Assembly: GCA_024278975.1 (NCBI GenBank)
Contig: JAJRSD010000113.1
Location: 1-64,000, forward strand
DNA length: 64,000 nt
Reading direction: 5' to 3'
Source of the DNA: Bacteroidota bacterium
GTDB taxonomy: Bacteria > Bacteroidota > Bacteroidia > Bacteroidales > Prolixibacteraceae
Shown here piece after piece: positions 20,753-29,657 of this stretch. The stretch's first letter is position 1. The number at the start of each line of letters is the position of its first letter. Under the pieces are notes generated by a model, which searched no databases, had not been told where the DNA came from, and saw only the letters and a program-made list of their open reading frames with translations. The position numbers and the translations under genes are program-made.

Positions 20753-20849
20753 AAATATAGTTTCTATTTATTGTGCAAAAGTGGTAAAAATAATTTGATT
20801 TGAATGCCACGAAAAATTAAGAAGTTGTCTGATTTGTGTCATCGAAGTA

Positions 20850-20913
20850 CGTCATGCTGAATTCATTTCAGCATCTTAGTTTTAATAGATTCCGAAACAA
20901 GTTCGGAATTACG
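20850..20913. repeat. REP-like hairpin pair
   Basis: Two inverted hairpin modules lie head to head. The first is CGTCA followed by TGCTGAA-ttcat-TTCAGCA. The second is ATTCCGAA-acaag-TTCGGAAT followed by TACG. They belong to the same family as the arrays at 33850-34230 and 52449-53670. The pair sits between argE and the C69 peptidase gene. Confidence 0.75.
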
Positions 20914-20941
20914 TTCAACCAATGTTATATTTTTTTTTATA

Positions 20942-22579
20942 TTAAAACTTCCAACGCATTTTAACCCAAAGTTCGTCGCCCAATTCCCACCACCGATTAA
21001 TTGTTGAGCGGGCGAAAGAGTTCGAATAATCAGTTAAATATTCGCGGCATAATTGTGTTTCATTATCAGTTCCGGCACTCTTTTTATCTTGTTTATACAA
21101 TTCCAAAGCTCGCTTTTCAACAAAATTAATTTCACTAAAAACTTTATCTTCATACTCTGCAACAATTGGCTCGATTATATCTTTTGTAGTTCCCCAGTTT
21201 ACCATTGCCAAACGGTTTGCACGGCGAAAAGCCCACATTGCCGACTCGTGACTAAAATGGTCTTGTCCGCAAATACTAAAACTTTTGGGCAGACTTAAAT
21301 TTCCGCAATAGATCGGGATTCGTGCACTTAATCGAGGTACATCGTAGCTAAACCAAATGCGTCCGCCAATTTCGTCGGGCAAATCATCACGCAGTTGCGC
21401 AATCCAGGAATAGGCACAGTACTGAACAGAAATCGGGCGCTGACGAACAACTGCATCTTTCTCCAGCGAGTTTAGCAGATTTCGCCTGTCGGTTGATAAC
21501 CACGGGTGAGCTGCCGGACTTACAATTGTATCAACAGAAACAACTTTCCTGTCTGCGCCTCGTTTTTTATGGGCTACTTTTAGGTTGCGAATCATTTCGT
21601 ATTCGGTGCCGTCGTAAGTTGCACGGTACAATTCCAACACTTGTCTGACATTTACTTTTTCGTCAACTTTTACCGAAAACGGTAGTTCATCGCTATCGAA
21701 TTTTAAATTTAAACTTGGTGCAAGAGTATTAAAAACAAAGTATTCGCGAATTGTAAATGGTTTACTTCCGCTATAAACTTCCCAGTATTTGAATGTTTTT
21801 TCGCCATCCCAAAAGCCAAGTTTTTTTGCAACTTCAAATACATTTTCCGATGCCATAAAATAGTCGGAGTTATCTAAATCCAATTCCCCGATTCTCGATA
21901 GATTTGCCGAAACACCAACATGGTCGTCAGGGATACGTTGCGCAGCCCAAACACTGCCAATATTATCCGAACCTTCACCAAAAATTTCCAGTTGCCAAAC
22001 CTCTTTTGTATCGGCAATTGTAATGCACTCTCCGGCATCGGCGTATCCATATTCTTTAACTAATTCGCCAATAAGTTTTATTGCCTGGCGCGCTGTTGTA
22101 CAACGTTGTAGCGTAATTCGTTCCAGCTCTTCAATTAAAAACAGTCCGTTTCGGTTTCGTAATTCACGTTTTCCGCCAATAGTGGTTTCGCCAATTGCAA
22201 GTTGTTTTTCGTTTAAACACGGATAAGCGGTATTTAAATATGAGTAGGTCTCTTTTGCTTGCGGAATTTCGCCCTTTAATTCCATTCCGTTTTGGCTCCA
22301 CGCACTGCTTGTGTGCATTGTTCCCCAATATACTTTTTGTGTTGTGTCGCGATCATATTTTTGTGCCGGAACAAATTCGAGCCATGTTCTGTAATATGCA
22401 TCGCAAGTGTGTGCGGTAATCACAGATCCATCGTCGGTAGCATTTTTCCCCAACATTATACTTGTACAACTTTCGTTATACATATCTTCTTCGATTTCCT
22501 GCGCAAAAGAAAAGGGAATTATCAGAACTAAATTCAATAATAAAATAGTGGCTGATTTAAGAAAGCTAGTAAGTTTCAT
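20942..22579 (-). CDS. Peptidase family C69 dipeptidase, exported
   Basis: A 545-residue Ntn-hydrolase-type dipeptidase. The signal peptide ends at PFSFAQ (about residue 27). The expected nucleophile is Cys38 in the segment NESCTSIMLGKNATDDGSV. Family C69 features follow: AIGETTIGGKREL, EYGYADAGECITIADTKEVW, and DHVGVSANLSRIGELD. The family usually cleaves dipeptides after autocatalytic exposure of the Cys. In this protein about 10 residues precede the Cys after signal cleavage, so any propeptide is very short. It stands alone. A second, truncated C69-like gene starts at 63579. Confidence 0.87.
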   Translation of the reverse strand: MKLTSFLKSATILLLNLVLIIPFSFAQEIEEDMYNESCTSIMLGKNATDDGSVITAHTCDAYYRTWLEFVPAQKYDRDTTQKVYWGTMHTSSAWSQNGMELKGEIPQAKETYSYLNTAYPCLNEKQLAIGETTIGGKRELRNRNGLFLIEELERITLQRCTTARQAIKLIGELVKEYGYADAGECITIADTKEVWQLEIFGEGSDNIGSVWAAQRIPDDHVGVSANLSRIGELDLDNSDYFMASENVFEVAKKLGFWDGEKTFKYWEVYSGSKPFTIREYFVFNTLAPSLNLKFDSDELPFSVKVDEKVNVRQVLELYRATYDGTEYEMIRNLKVAHKKRGADRKVVSVDTIVSPAAHPWLSTDRRNLLNSLEKDAVVRQRPISVQYCAYSWIAQLRDDLPDEIGGRIWFSYDVPRLSARIPIYCGNLSLPKSFSICGQDHFSHESAMWAFRRANRLAMVNWGTTKDIIEPIVAEYEDKVFSEINFVEKRALELYKQDKKSAGTDNETQLCREYLTDYSNSFARSTINRWWELGDELWVKMRWKF

Positions 22580-22766
22580 TTATTCTATTTTTTTGATTCA
22601 ACTTTTCAAAATTAGTTTTTTTAGAAAGTTAAGCAATAGCTTTTAAATAATATTACATGGTCATTTTTACCACTCTCCCTCAACTCTTGCATCGGCATCT
22701 CCCCTGAATCAGTGGAGAATATCCAAATGATATTTTGTGTGCCGGGTTCATATCTATTTCATTCAC

Positions 22767-24269
22767 TTAATAGAGCTGTTCGTGGCAATCGGTGCATAAC
22801 ATCTCTTTCCATGCCTCGTCGATATCAACCGGGTGTTTAAATTCCAATGGATCTTCGAGGTTCGAATATTCCATCGACAAAGTAGTCCCCTGAGCAATAA
22901 TTGAATGACACAAATTACAGTCTCTCGAAATTGTCTTTCCATTCTCCGCTATGTGCGTATCGTTATGGCAACGGTAGCAACCCTCTGTTTCAAGATGCCC
23001 CAGAAAGTTGGGGTACTCGCTCCATTTTACACCCATCTCAGGAAAAAAGTTTTTCGAATATCCTTCCTGAATGCTTGCTATTGCATCCTCAATTTCCTGT
23101 TTTTTTGATTGTAACAGGTCAGGATAGTTTTCTTGGTAGTAGGTTTTTACCTGATAGTCGATAGCAATAAAAGCACTGTCGGTTGTGGGATAGTCTTTGT
23201 TAAGTATATCCATCGAAACCAATTTAATGTATGGTAAATCTACAGAAATGGATCCGGCTACGATAAATTCATCGATAATATTTTGAGGTATTTTGTAGTT
23301 GTGCGATGGTCGGTTGTGGCAATCTAAACAATCCATAGTTCTCATATCCAGCGAGTCGATTTCGTTTTGTGAAAGTTTCTGATCGGCATCTTCGAAAATA
23401 TTAACCTCTCCGGTTTTCAGGTTTGTGTACCGTACCCATGGTATTTTTTTTCTCTTGGCATCAACAGCAATGTATTCAATTTTAATATCGGGGTGAATGT
23501 GCCGGTGGATACCTTCGGTAATACCGAGAGCGGTGTGGTCGGAGCTGGTTTTCATCAACATCTGGATGTCGTGCTCAGTATTGGCTTCATCAGAAAGATA
23601 GGAACGTTTAATTTTTAACTTTCTGTCGTAAAACTTCTCCGGCCAGTGGCACTGCTCGCAGGTTTGTTGTGCCGGGCGTAAGTTATGAATTGGAGTTGGA
23701 ATAGGTGTTGGGTATTTCTTCGCCAACACAGAATAAACCTGATATAACCCCGAGAGTTTACTTTTTACGTACCAATCAGCTCCGGTTCCAACGTGGCACT
23801 CAACACAAGATACACGTTCGTGAGAAGATCCCTGGTATGCTACATATTCAGGCTCCATTACAGTATGACAAAGTTTTCCGCAAAATTCTACCGACTCGGT
23901 AATATGAAAAGCCTCGTAACTACCAACTGCTGAAAAAATTAAAAGTACTATTGTTCCTGCTGCAAAAATAACAGATGCATTTCTTGTCCCCGGATTATTA
24001 AAATCGATTAATGGCCAATCTTTTGTTCCCGAGGTATCTCCCTGCTTTTTTAATTTACGTTTGGTCAAATACATACCAACGGGAATTAGTATAAGTCCGG
24101 TAATCAAAAAAGCCGGTAATATCATATAAATAAACAGCCCGATATAAGAACTTCCTATATCGAAAATAAAAGTGACTAATAGTAAAAAAATGATAAATAT
24201 AAAATTCATTATAGCAATGGCTGCTCCAATAATGGAGGTCCAGTTTCGTAGATTTTTTGGTAGTTTCAT
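22767..24269 (-). CDS. NapC/NirT-type heptahaem membrane cytochrome c
   Basis: A 500-residue inner-membrane cytochrome with three hydrophobic segments (about 11-34, 42-68 and 98-116) and a periplasmic haem domain. The first haem motif is CX3CH (CGKLCH at about 130) followed by HTVMEPEYVAYQGSSH, which matches the first-haem region of NapC/NrfH proteins. Six CxxCH motifs follow (CVECH, CEQCH, CLDCH, CYRCH, CNLCH, CTDCH), so seven haems are predicted. NapC-type proteins oxidise menaquinol and pass electrons to periplasmic partners. It is the last gene of the cytochrome block, 69 bases after ccsBA. A distinct terminal reductase is not present. Confidence 0.88.
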   Translation of the reverse strand: MKLPKNLRNWTSIIGAAIAIMNFIFIIFLLLVTFIFDIGSSYIGLFIYMILPAFLITGLILIPVGMYLTKRKLKKQGDTSGTKDWPLIDFNNPGTRNASVIFAAGTIVLLIFSAVGSYEAFHITESVEFCGKLCHTVMEPEYVAYQGSSHERVSCVECHVGTGADWYVKSKLSGLYQVYSVLAKKYPTPIPTPIHNLRPAQQTCEQCHWPEKFYDRKLKIKRSYLSDEANTEHDIQMLMKTSSDHTALGITEGIHRHIHPDIKIEYIAVDAKRKKIPWVRYTNLKTGEVNIFEDADQKLSQNEIDSLDMRTMDCLDCHNRPSHNYKIPQNIIDEFIVAGSISVDLPYIKLVSMDILNKDYPTTDSAFIAIDYQVKTYYQENYPDLLQSKKQEIEDAIASIQEGYSKNFFPEMGVKWSEYPNFLGHLETEGCYRCHNDTHIAENGKTISRDCNLCHSIIAQGTTLSMEYSNLEDPLEFKHPVDIDEAWKEMLCTDCHEQLY

Positions 24270-24338
24270 AAGTTGAAAGTTTTTTTATTGAGTTACATAT
24301 ACAAGTAGATAAAATAATTTTGAAAGTGAACTTTAGTT

Positions 24339-27300
24339 TTAGTCATTGTCGGGTGGTAATAGATCAGGTTCGGTAGCATCGCCATAATTTCGTTTTGTAA
24401 TAAAGGCCGAAACAACCACAATTAGTATTACAACTACAGCAATATATACACCGGCGGGAATTGGCACCGAGTCGCCGGAAGCGTATGAATGAAGTCCTGA
24501 CAGGTAATAATTTACACCGAAATAGGTCATTAATACCGAACTGAAACCGAGAAGTGCCGCTGTACTGAGAGCAAAATATCCCTTAAATCCGGGGATTTTG
24601 TGCATGTGAACGATAAACGAATAAACCAAAACGGTTACAAGTGCCCATGTCTCTTTTGGATCCCAGCCCCAGTACCTGCCCCACGATTCGTTGGCCCAGA
24701 TACCGCCAATGAAAGAACCGATTGTGAGCATATAAAGTCCAATTATCAAAGCAATCTGGATAATGTATTCCAACTCTTTGATAGTGTAAGAAATTTGCCC
24801 CTTGTTTTTTTTGTTCCTTAAAAGAATGAGAAGGAGGTTCGTAAAGCCAAGGAGTGCGCCAATTCCAAGAAACCCGTAACTTGCTGTTACAATGGCAACA
24901 TGAACGATAAGCCAGTACGATTTTAGTACCGGCACTAAGTTGGTAATCTCCGGACTCATCCAACTCAGCCCGGCAATTAGTAGTGTTAAAGCCGATAAAA
25001 CTGTTGTAACAGCAAGTGCCATTTGCGAGCGTTTTGCAAATATCAGACCCGATAAACAGGTTGCCCAACTAATAAAAATCATCGACTCGTAACCGTTGCT
25101 CCAGGGTGCATGACCCGAAATGTACCACCGAAGTCCTAATCCTAAGGTATGTAAAAAGAATAGGATAAATACTAAAATAGTACCAATATCAATAACCTTT
25201 TTGAGCTTCACCTCGGGTTTGAAGATAGAAATAAAAACCACCAGCAATAATATAAGCCCTACAATTAGGTAGAATTTGGCAAGCCTTCCGAAGATGTTAT
25301 AATTGATATAAAAAATTTCGAGGTTTATTTTTGTCTGCGAAGGTACAACTGCACTGCCGTAAATTAATTGGTTGTTCTTTAGTTTAACCAATAAATTGTT
25401 TGCACCGCTCCAGTCGCCGGAGTGTTTTGCACTGTTAACCGCAGCAAAATAATCTGATAATGTCCGGGTAGCAAACTCCCTGTTTTCTGTGGGCAACTTA
25501 TGTTCTGAATTTTTCAGGAATATCCACGAGTTATTTGTTTCATCGGGAATAGGGAATATTTTTAGCATCTCTCCGGAAAGCACGAGATAGCATATATTCA
25601 CCCGTTCGTCAATTTTAATAATCTCTTTGTCCGACTTGTTTCTTGCGGCTGATTTTTTTCCATAAGCCTGTTCAACCAACTTCGATAGTTTGTAGCCACC
25701 TGTCATTAGGTCGTCGAACGAGGCATAATCTCCGGTTATTCCCAGCATCATTTTTATTTCGGGTCTCGAGACTTTTATTAGTTTTACGCCTCTCCATTTT
25801 TGTGGGTCGGCATTCATCCCTAAGAATACTTCAACCGGCGATAATCCTTCAAAACTGTTCTTTTTGTAAACTTTTCTCAATATCTCGGAAGCCACGGAGT
25901 TCACCGGTTCAATCCGGCCTTCGTTACTTTGAATCAGTAATTTTCCAAATTCCCGGGCATGGGTTTTATCAATGGTTCCGGTAGGCGAAGGTGCTTGAGC
26001 ATTTGAAATGCCGGAGATTCCAAGAAATAGAAATAGAACTAAAATCTTGCTTCGCTGTGCTTTTAGTTTTGTAGATGCCTTGATTAATTTTCGAAATCTG
26101 CTATTCCGGTTGAAAAGAGAAAACACCATTCCGGCTATCATCAGGAAATAACCGAGGTAGGTAATTGTTGTTCCCCACGAGTCGTAATTAACCGACAGGA
26201 TTGTCCCTTTTTCATCCTGATCGTACGACGATTGGAAGAATCGGTAACCCTTGTATTTTAATATATTATTCATAAATATGCGGAACGGCATTTCGGTATT
26301 TGCAATTTTGTCGATTAAAACCACATCGCTGGCAAAAGAGGAAGGACTGTGCGATCCGGGGTAACGTTCGAGATCAAAATCTTTTAAGAAGAGAGAAAAG
26401 GGCAGCTTTGTCAATACAGAACCGTACGTTACCGACACGTTCAGGTTATTAACTGTTGTCGAACTCGGTTGCCCTGCCAATCCTTTAAGTCCAAACACAT
26501 TGATAATTTTGGTTTCACCGTCAACTGTTATTTTTGCCCGGAATGCGTCGTGTACCCGACCTTTGTTTTCAGGATTATGAATGAGACGAGTACTCCCATT
26601 TGCAATATATTGTTTCAACGCAAAACTTGTATGGCCAATCTGGTAAATGATTTCCTGATTTAGCGGAAACTCTTCGCCGAGGGGCAGAGTGGTTCGCTCA
26701 GATCCCATTTTGCCTGCCGAAAGCTCTCCTTTTAATGCATTAATAACCAGTCCGCTACTACCTTCACTAATCAAAATAGTCGTAAATTCCGACGGGTTAT
26801 CAAAACTGAAAACAATACCGTTAAAATTCTTAACTTCCCCTTTTTCCAAAATTAGCTCCTGTCGATTTTGATGCTCAAGTACAATCATCGAAATAATTGC
26901 CGAGCCGTTTTTATCTTCAACAATTGTTCTTGTTGCCGAAGGGATAAATTGAATGTTTTCAACTTTTATCGTCCTGTTTTTAAAGCTAATTTTTTCTTTA
27001 TACCTGTTTTTAGTGTTCCCCGAAAACTTAACATCTTTCATTTTCGATACGGTATCCTGTCCATCGGTAACAACCACGTTAATATAGGTTCCGTTTGAAA
27101 GGATTTCGTCGGAAGTTTCTCCTTCACGAATGTGTATTGAACCTTCTGTTCCAACATATCTGGTTACTCCGGCCCCAATAAAAATAATTATAAAAGAGAC
27201 GTGAAATACGATCATACTCCACCGTTTCCCGGAAATCATATTGTTTGTAAACAGACTCCCAATCAGGTTTATTACCGTTAATAAGAGTAATCCTTCGAAC

Positions 27301-27446
27301 CACTTTGAATTATAAACTAATATTTTGGCAGTGGTAGTTCCAAAATCATTTTCAATAAATGTGGCATAGCCAATTGAAATGCCAAAAACAACCAGCAGCA
27401 AGCCGGTAAATGGCATAGAAAACAGATATCTCAATATTTTTCTCAT
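24339..27446 (-). CDS. ccsBA: CcsBA (ResB-ResC fusion) cytochrome c haem lyase
   Basis: A 1035-residue inner-membrane protein that attaches haem covalently to CxxCH motifs in the periplasm (system II). The ATG at 27446 (MRKILRYLF) is preferred to an earlier TTG. The ResB half (about 1-460) begins with transmembrane helices and a large periplasmic region. A second hydrophobic stretch ending GISNAQ near 475 leads a periplasmic insert typical of Bacteroidota. The ResC/CcsA half (about 740-1010) has the haem-handling tryptophan-rich motif WGRYWGWDPKETWAL and flanking His residues. It has its own upstream spacer after a terminator-like hairpin. Its place among nine multiheme genes fits its role in maturing them. 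Confidence 0.93.
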   Translation of the reverse strand: MRKILRYLFSMPFTGLLLVVFGISIGYATFIENDFGTTTAKILVYNSKWFEGLLLLTVINLIGSLFTNNMISGKRWSMIVFHVSFIIIFIGAGVTRYVGTEGSIHIREGETSDEILSNGTYINVVVTDGQDTVSKMKDVKFSGNTKNRYKEKISFKNRTIKVENIQFIPSATRTIVEDKNGSAIISMIVLEHQNRQELILEKGEVKNFNGIVFSFDNPSEFTTILISEGSSGLVINALKGELSAGKMGSERTTLPLGEEFPLNQEIIYQIGHTSFALKQYIANGSTRLIHNPENKGRVHDAFRAKITVDGETKIINVFGLKGLAGQPSSTTVNNLNVSVTYGSVLTKLPFSLFLKDFDLERYPGSHSPSSFASDVVLIDKIANTEMPFRIFMNNILKYKGYRFFQSSYDQDEKGTILSVNYDSWGTTITYLGYFLMIAGMVFSLFNRNSRFRKLIKASTKLKAQRSKILVLFLFLGISGISNAQAPSPTGTIDKTHAREFGKLLIQSNEGRIEPVNSVASEILRKVYKKNSFEGLSPVEVFLGMNADPQKWRGVKLIKVSRPEIKMMLGITGDYASFDDLMTGGYKLSKLVEQAYGKKSAARNKSDKEIIKIDERVNICYLVLSGEMLKIFPIPDETNNSWIFLKNSEHKLPTENREFATRTLSDYFAAVNSAKHSGDWSGANNLLVKLKNNQLIYGSAVVPSQTKINLEIFYINYNIFGRLAKFYLIVGLILLLVVFISIFKPEVKLKKVIDIGTILVFILFFLHTLGLGLRWYISGHAPWSNGYESMIFISWATCLSGLIFAKRSQMALAVTTVLSALTLLIAGLSWMSPEITNLVPVLKSYWLIVHVAIVTASYGFLGIGALLGFTNLLLILLRNKKNKGQISYTIKELEYIIQIALIIGLYMLTIGSFIGGIWANESWGRYWGWDPKETWALVTVLVYSFIVHMHKIPGFKGYFALSTAALLGFSSVLMTYFGVNYYLSGLHSYASGDSVPIPAGVYIAVVVILIVVVSAFITKRNYGDATEPDLLPPDND

Positions 27447-27530
27447 AATAAACAGGTGTTGAATTCCCGGAATATCCGACAATATAAATGCTAATATAAA
27501 ATAGGGGAGTGCGAAGTATGGATAAAAAAA

Positions 27531-27563
27531 TTCCTTTGCTTACAAAAGAGGGAGCAAAGGAAT
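27531..27563 (-). terminator. Terminator-like hairpin after the tetrahaem gene
   Basis: The arms ATTCCTTTGCT and AGCAAAGGAAT form an 11-base-pair stem. On the minus strand the hairpin is followed by a run of T. It lies just past the stop of the cytochrome gene at 27588 and upstream of ccsBA. Confidence 0.7.
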
Positions 27564-27587
27564 CTTTTATTTGTTAAAAATCTCTAA

Positions 27588-28076
27588 TTATTTTGCGGGA
27601 TTCGGATGTGCAATTTTTGCCGAATACTCTTTAAAGTTGAACCCTTTGTAATTGGGGCTCTCCTCGTTGTGGCAAGTTTTACAAACTTTCTCGTCGGGTA
27701 AAATTAATCCGTTTGCAAGGCTCTTCTCCTGGCTCAGCATAATTGTTTTTTTCTTGTACATGCTGCCCGGTCCGTGGCACGATTCGCACGATACTCCCTC
27801 GGCGGCAGTAAGTGTTGCTATTAAACCAGCATCAACTGCAGCAGCAGTAGAATGACATTTTAGACACTTCGGATCTTTGGCTTCGTCGCCTTTTAAAGAT
27901 TCCATTGCTTTGGCGTGAGGTCCGTCGAGCCACGCCTTGTATTGCGCACCTTTGTCTGCCTTGTTGTGGCACATTTTACACTTGCTTGCTCCAATGTATT
28001 TGAAGTCCTGAGCAGTTACTGTAGTACAGATAAAAATAGCCATACTCAATAAAATCATAATCTTTTTTCGGTTCAT
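27588..28076 (-). CDS. Tetrahaem cytochrome c, c554-like
   Basis: A 162-residue periplasmic cytochrome. The ATG at 28076 begins the signal peptide (MNRKKIMILLSMAIFICTTVTAQ). The mature part has four haem motifs: CKMCH, CLKCH, CESCH followed by GPGS, and CKTCH. The order and the GVSCESCHGPGS block match the cytochrome c554-like fold, in which haems form packed pairs for periplasmic electron transfer. The second and third haems are separated by the typical AAEG linker. It is isolated by a hairpin terminator from ccsBA downstream and by 154 bases from the 15-haem gene upstream, so it may be transcribed alone. Confidence 0.9.
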   Translation of the reverse strand: MNRKKIMILLSMAIFICTTVTAQDFKYIGASKCKMCHNKADKGAQYKAWLDGPHAKAMESLKGDEAKDPKCLKCHSTAAAVDAGLIATLTAAEGVSCESCHGPGSMYKKKTIMLSQEKSLANGLILPDEKVCKTCHNEESPNYKGFNFKEYSAKIAHPNPAK

Positions 28077-28230
28077 AGTTGTTGTTTTTAAATGAATAAT
28101 AATTAAAAAATAGTTATTGGTTTTAGACAAATGTTTAAATAAAAAAAATCAAATCTGGTTATAAAAATATCAGGTATAAAAGTGCACTTTTTTTTTCTTT
28201 TCACAAAGGAAAAAAAACTCTATTTTCAAG

Positions 28231-29517
28231 TTATCGGATGTATTCTTTATTGGCATGACAACCCGTGTTGCAACTGCCACCGTTCTTTTCTACTTTAAAT
28301 AGTAACGGCATTTCCCAATCGCCAAAACGGATACTGCTACTAATTAGATGTTCCGACGGTGCTCCGTGCACATTGTGGCACAAATTGCAGTTTCGCGCTT
28401 TTTCGCCGTTCATGTGTAAGTAGTGAAGATTTTGATCGCCGTTACGGAAATTGGTAGCTGTTGAACTTGTTGCTGTTTCCAGTAATTCGGTGTCGTGGCA
28501 GTTGAAACAGAGCTCAAAATTTTCGACTTTCGCGCTGGTATATTGCCCTTCAGGGAATACACCGTTTAACAATAAATGTTCGTTTGAAGCGTGTGGAGCG
28601 TGGCAAACAACGCAACCATCGTCTTCAATAACACCGTGTATAAAGTTGCCCTTTTTTAAAAGTTGCCCAATATTGCTCAACGTTTTTGTTTCGGTTTTTA
28701 TGGTTTTGCTATGGCAACTCAGGCAGAGCTTTTTCTCTTCGTCGATTAAAAACATTCGTTGGTTCGATGCGTGTGCCGAATGACAATTTGCACACCCTTT
28801 TTCATCGTTTATCACTTTGTGCACCACTTTGGCGTTGGTAAGTGTCGATTGTATGTCGTGACAATTATCGCAAAGCACCGGTAGTTTTTCAATCAGTAAA
28901 TTATCCTCTTCCGTACTGTGTGGCGCGTGGCAGTTGGCGCAGTCGTCGTCGAACGGAGGATGGATGTTTTTTAGTTTGGTTTCCATTTGTACCGAGGTGT
29001 GGCAATCGAGACAGAGTGCCGGCTTCTCTTTTTTCAACATATACGAATTGTCCGACTGGTGCGGATCGTGGCAGCTTGCACAATTGCCGTCGGCTGCGGG
29101 TTGGTGTTTTACACGCTTTTCGGTGATGTCGGTATCGTGGCACTCGAAACATAATGTCGACTGTGGCGCGCTGATGAGCAATGCTTTATTGTTGCTGCCA
29201 TGTGGCGAGTGGCACATTAAACATTCGCCCTCTTCGGCAGGCGGATGAATATTTTTCTTTGAATATTCGTCGTGGCACATAAAGCATAAATCGGGCATTT
29301 TCTCTCCCAGCTCAAACCCTTTCACATTCTCTTGCGGATGTTCTTTGCCATTTGCGTTGTGACAGTTCTCACAATCGTCTTCGGCAGGAGCGTGCAATGT
29401 TTTGTATTCGATGTACGTGGTGTGGCAATCGGTGCAACTCTTCTCTTCGGTTTGTGCCACAGCAGTTGAACTAAGGAAGAAGAATAAGATAAATTGTGTA
29501 ATAGTTCGTTTTTTCAT
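28231..29517 (-). CDS. Pentadecahaem (15-haem) cytochrome c
   Basis: A 428-residue exported cytochrome. The start is placed at the ATG at 29517, giving a signal peptide ending SSTAVAQ. I count fourteen CxxCH motifs plus a C-terminal CX3CH (CNTGCH), about one haem per 27 residues. Many are in the doubled CxxCH arrangement with conserved DPH, APH or SPH after the motif and an HPP or HQP histidine between pairs. That is typical of periplasmic or extracellular haem wires. It lies between the tetrahaem gene and the beta-barrel gene. A physical partnership with the barrel is inferred from order only. Confidence 0.9.
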   Translation of the reverse strand: MKKRTITQFILFFFLSSTAVAQTEEKSCTDCHTTYIEYKTLHAPAEDDCENCHNANGKEHPQENVKGFELGEKMPDLCFMCHDEYSKKNIHPPAEEGECLMCHSPHGSNNKALLISAPQSTLCFECHDTDITEKRVKHQPAADGNCASCHDPHQSDNSYMLKKEKPALCLDCHTSVQMETKLKNIHPPFDDDCANCHAPHSTEEDNLLIEKLPVLCDNCHDIQSTLTNAKVVHKVINDEKGCANCHSAHASNQRMFLIDEEKKLCLSCHSKTIKTETKTLSNIGQLLKKGNFIHGVIEDDGCVVCHAPHASNEHLLLNGVFPEGQYTSAKVENFELCFNCHDTELLETATSSTATNFRNGDQNLHYLHMNGEKARNCNLCHNVHGAPSEHLISSSIRFGDWEMPLLFKVEKNGGSCNTGCHANKEYIR

Positions 29518-29657
29518 TTTTTTATAATTTTTTACCGCAAAGTCGCTGAGACGCAAAGAGAAAATAATTATTCTTAAACTTATTTCGATGCAGCCCGCTT
29601 AAAGTAATCATCTTGTATGCAAATTTTTTTATATGCTCTTTTCATAATTCCGGTTAT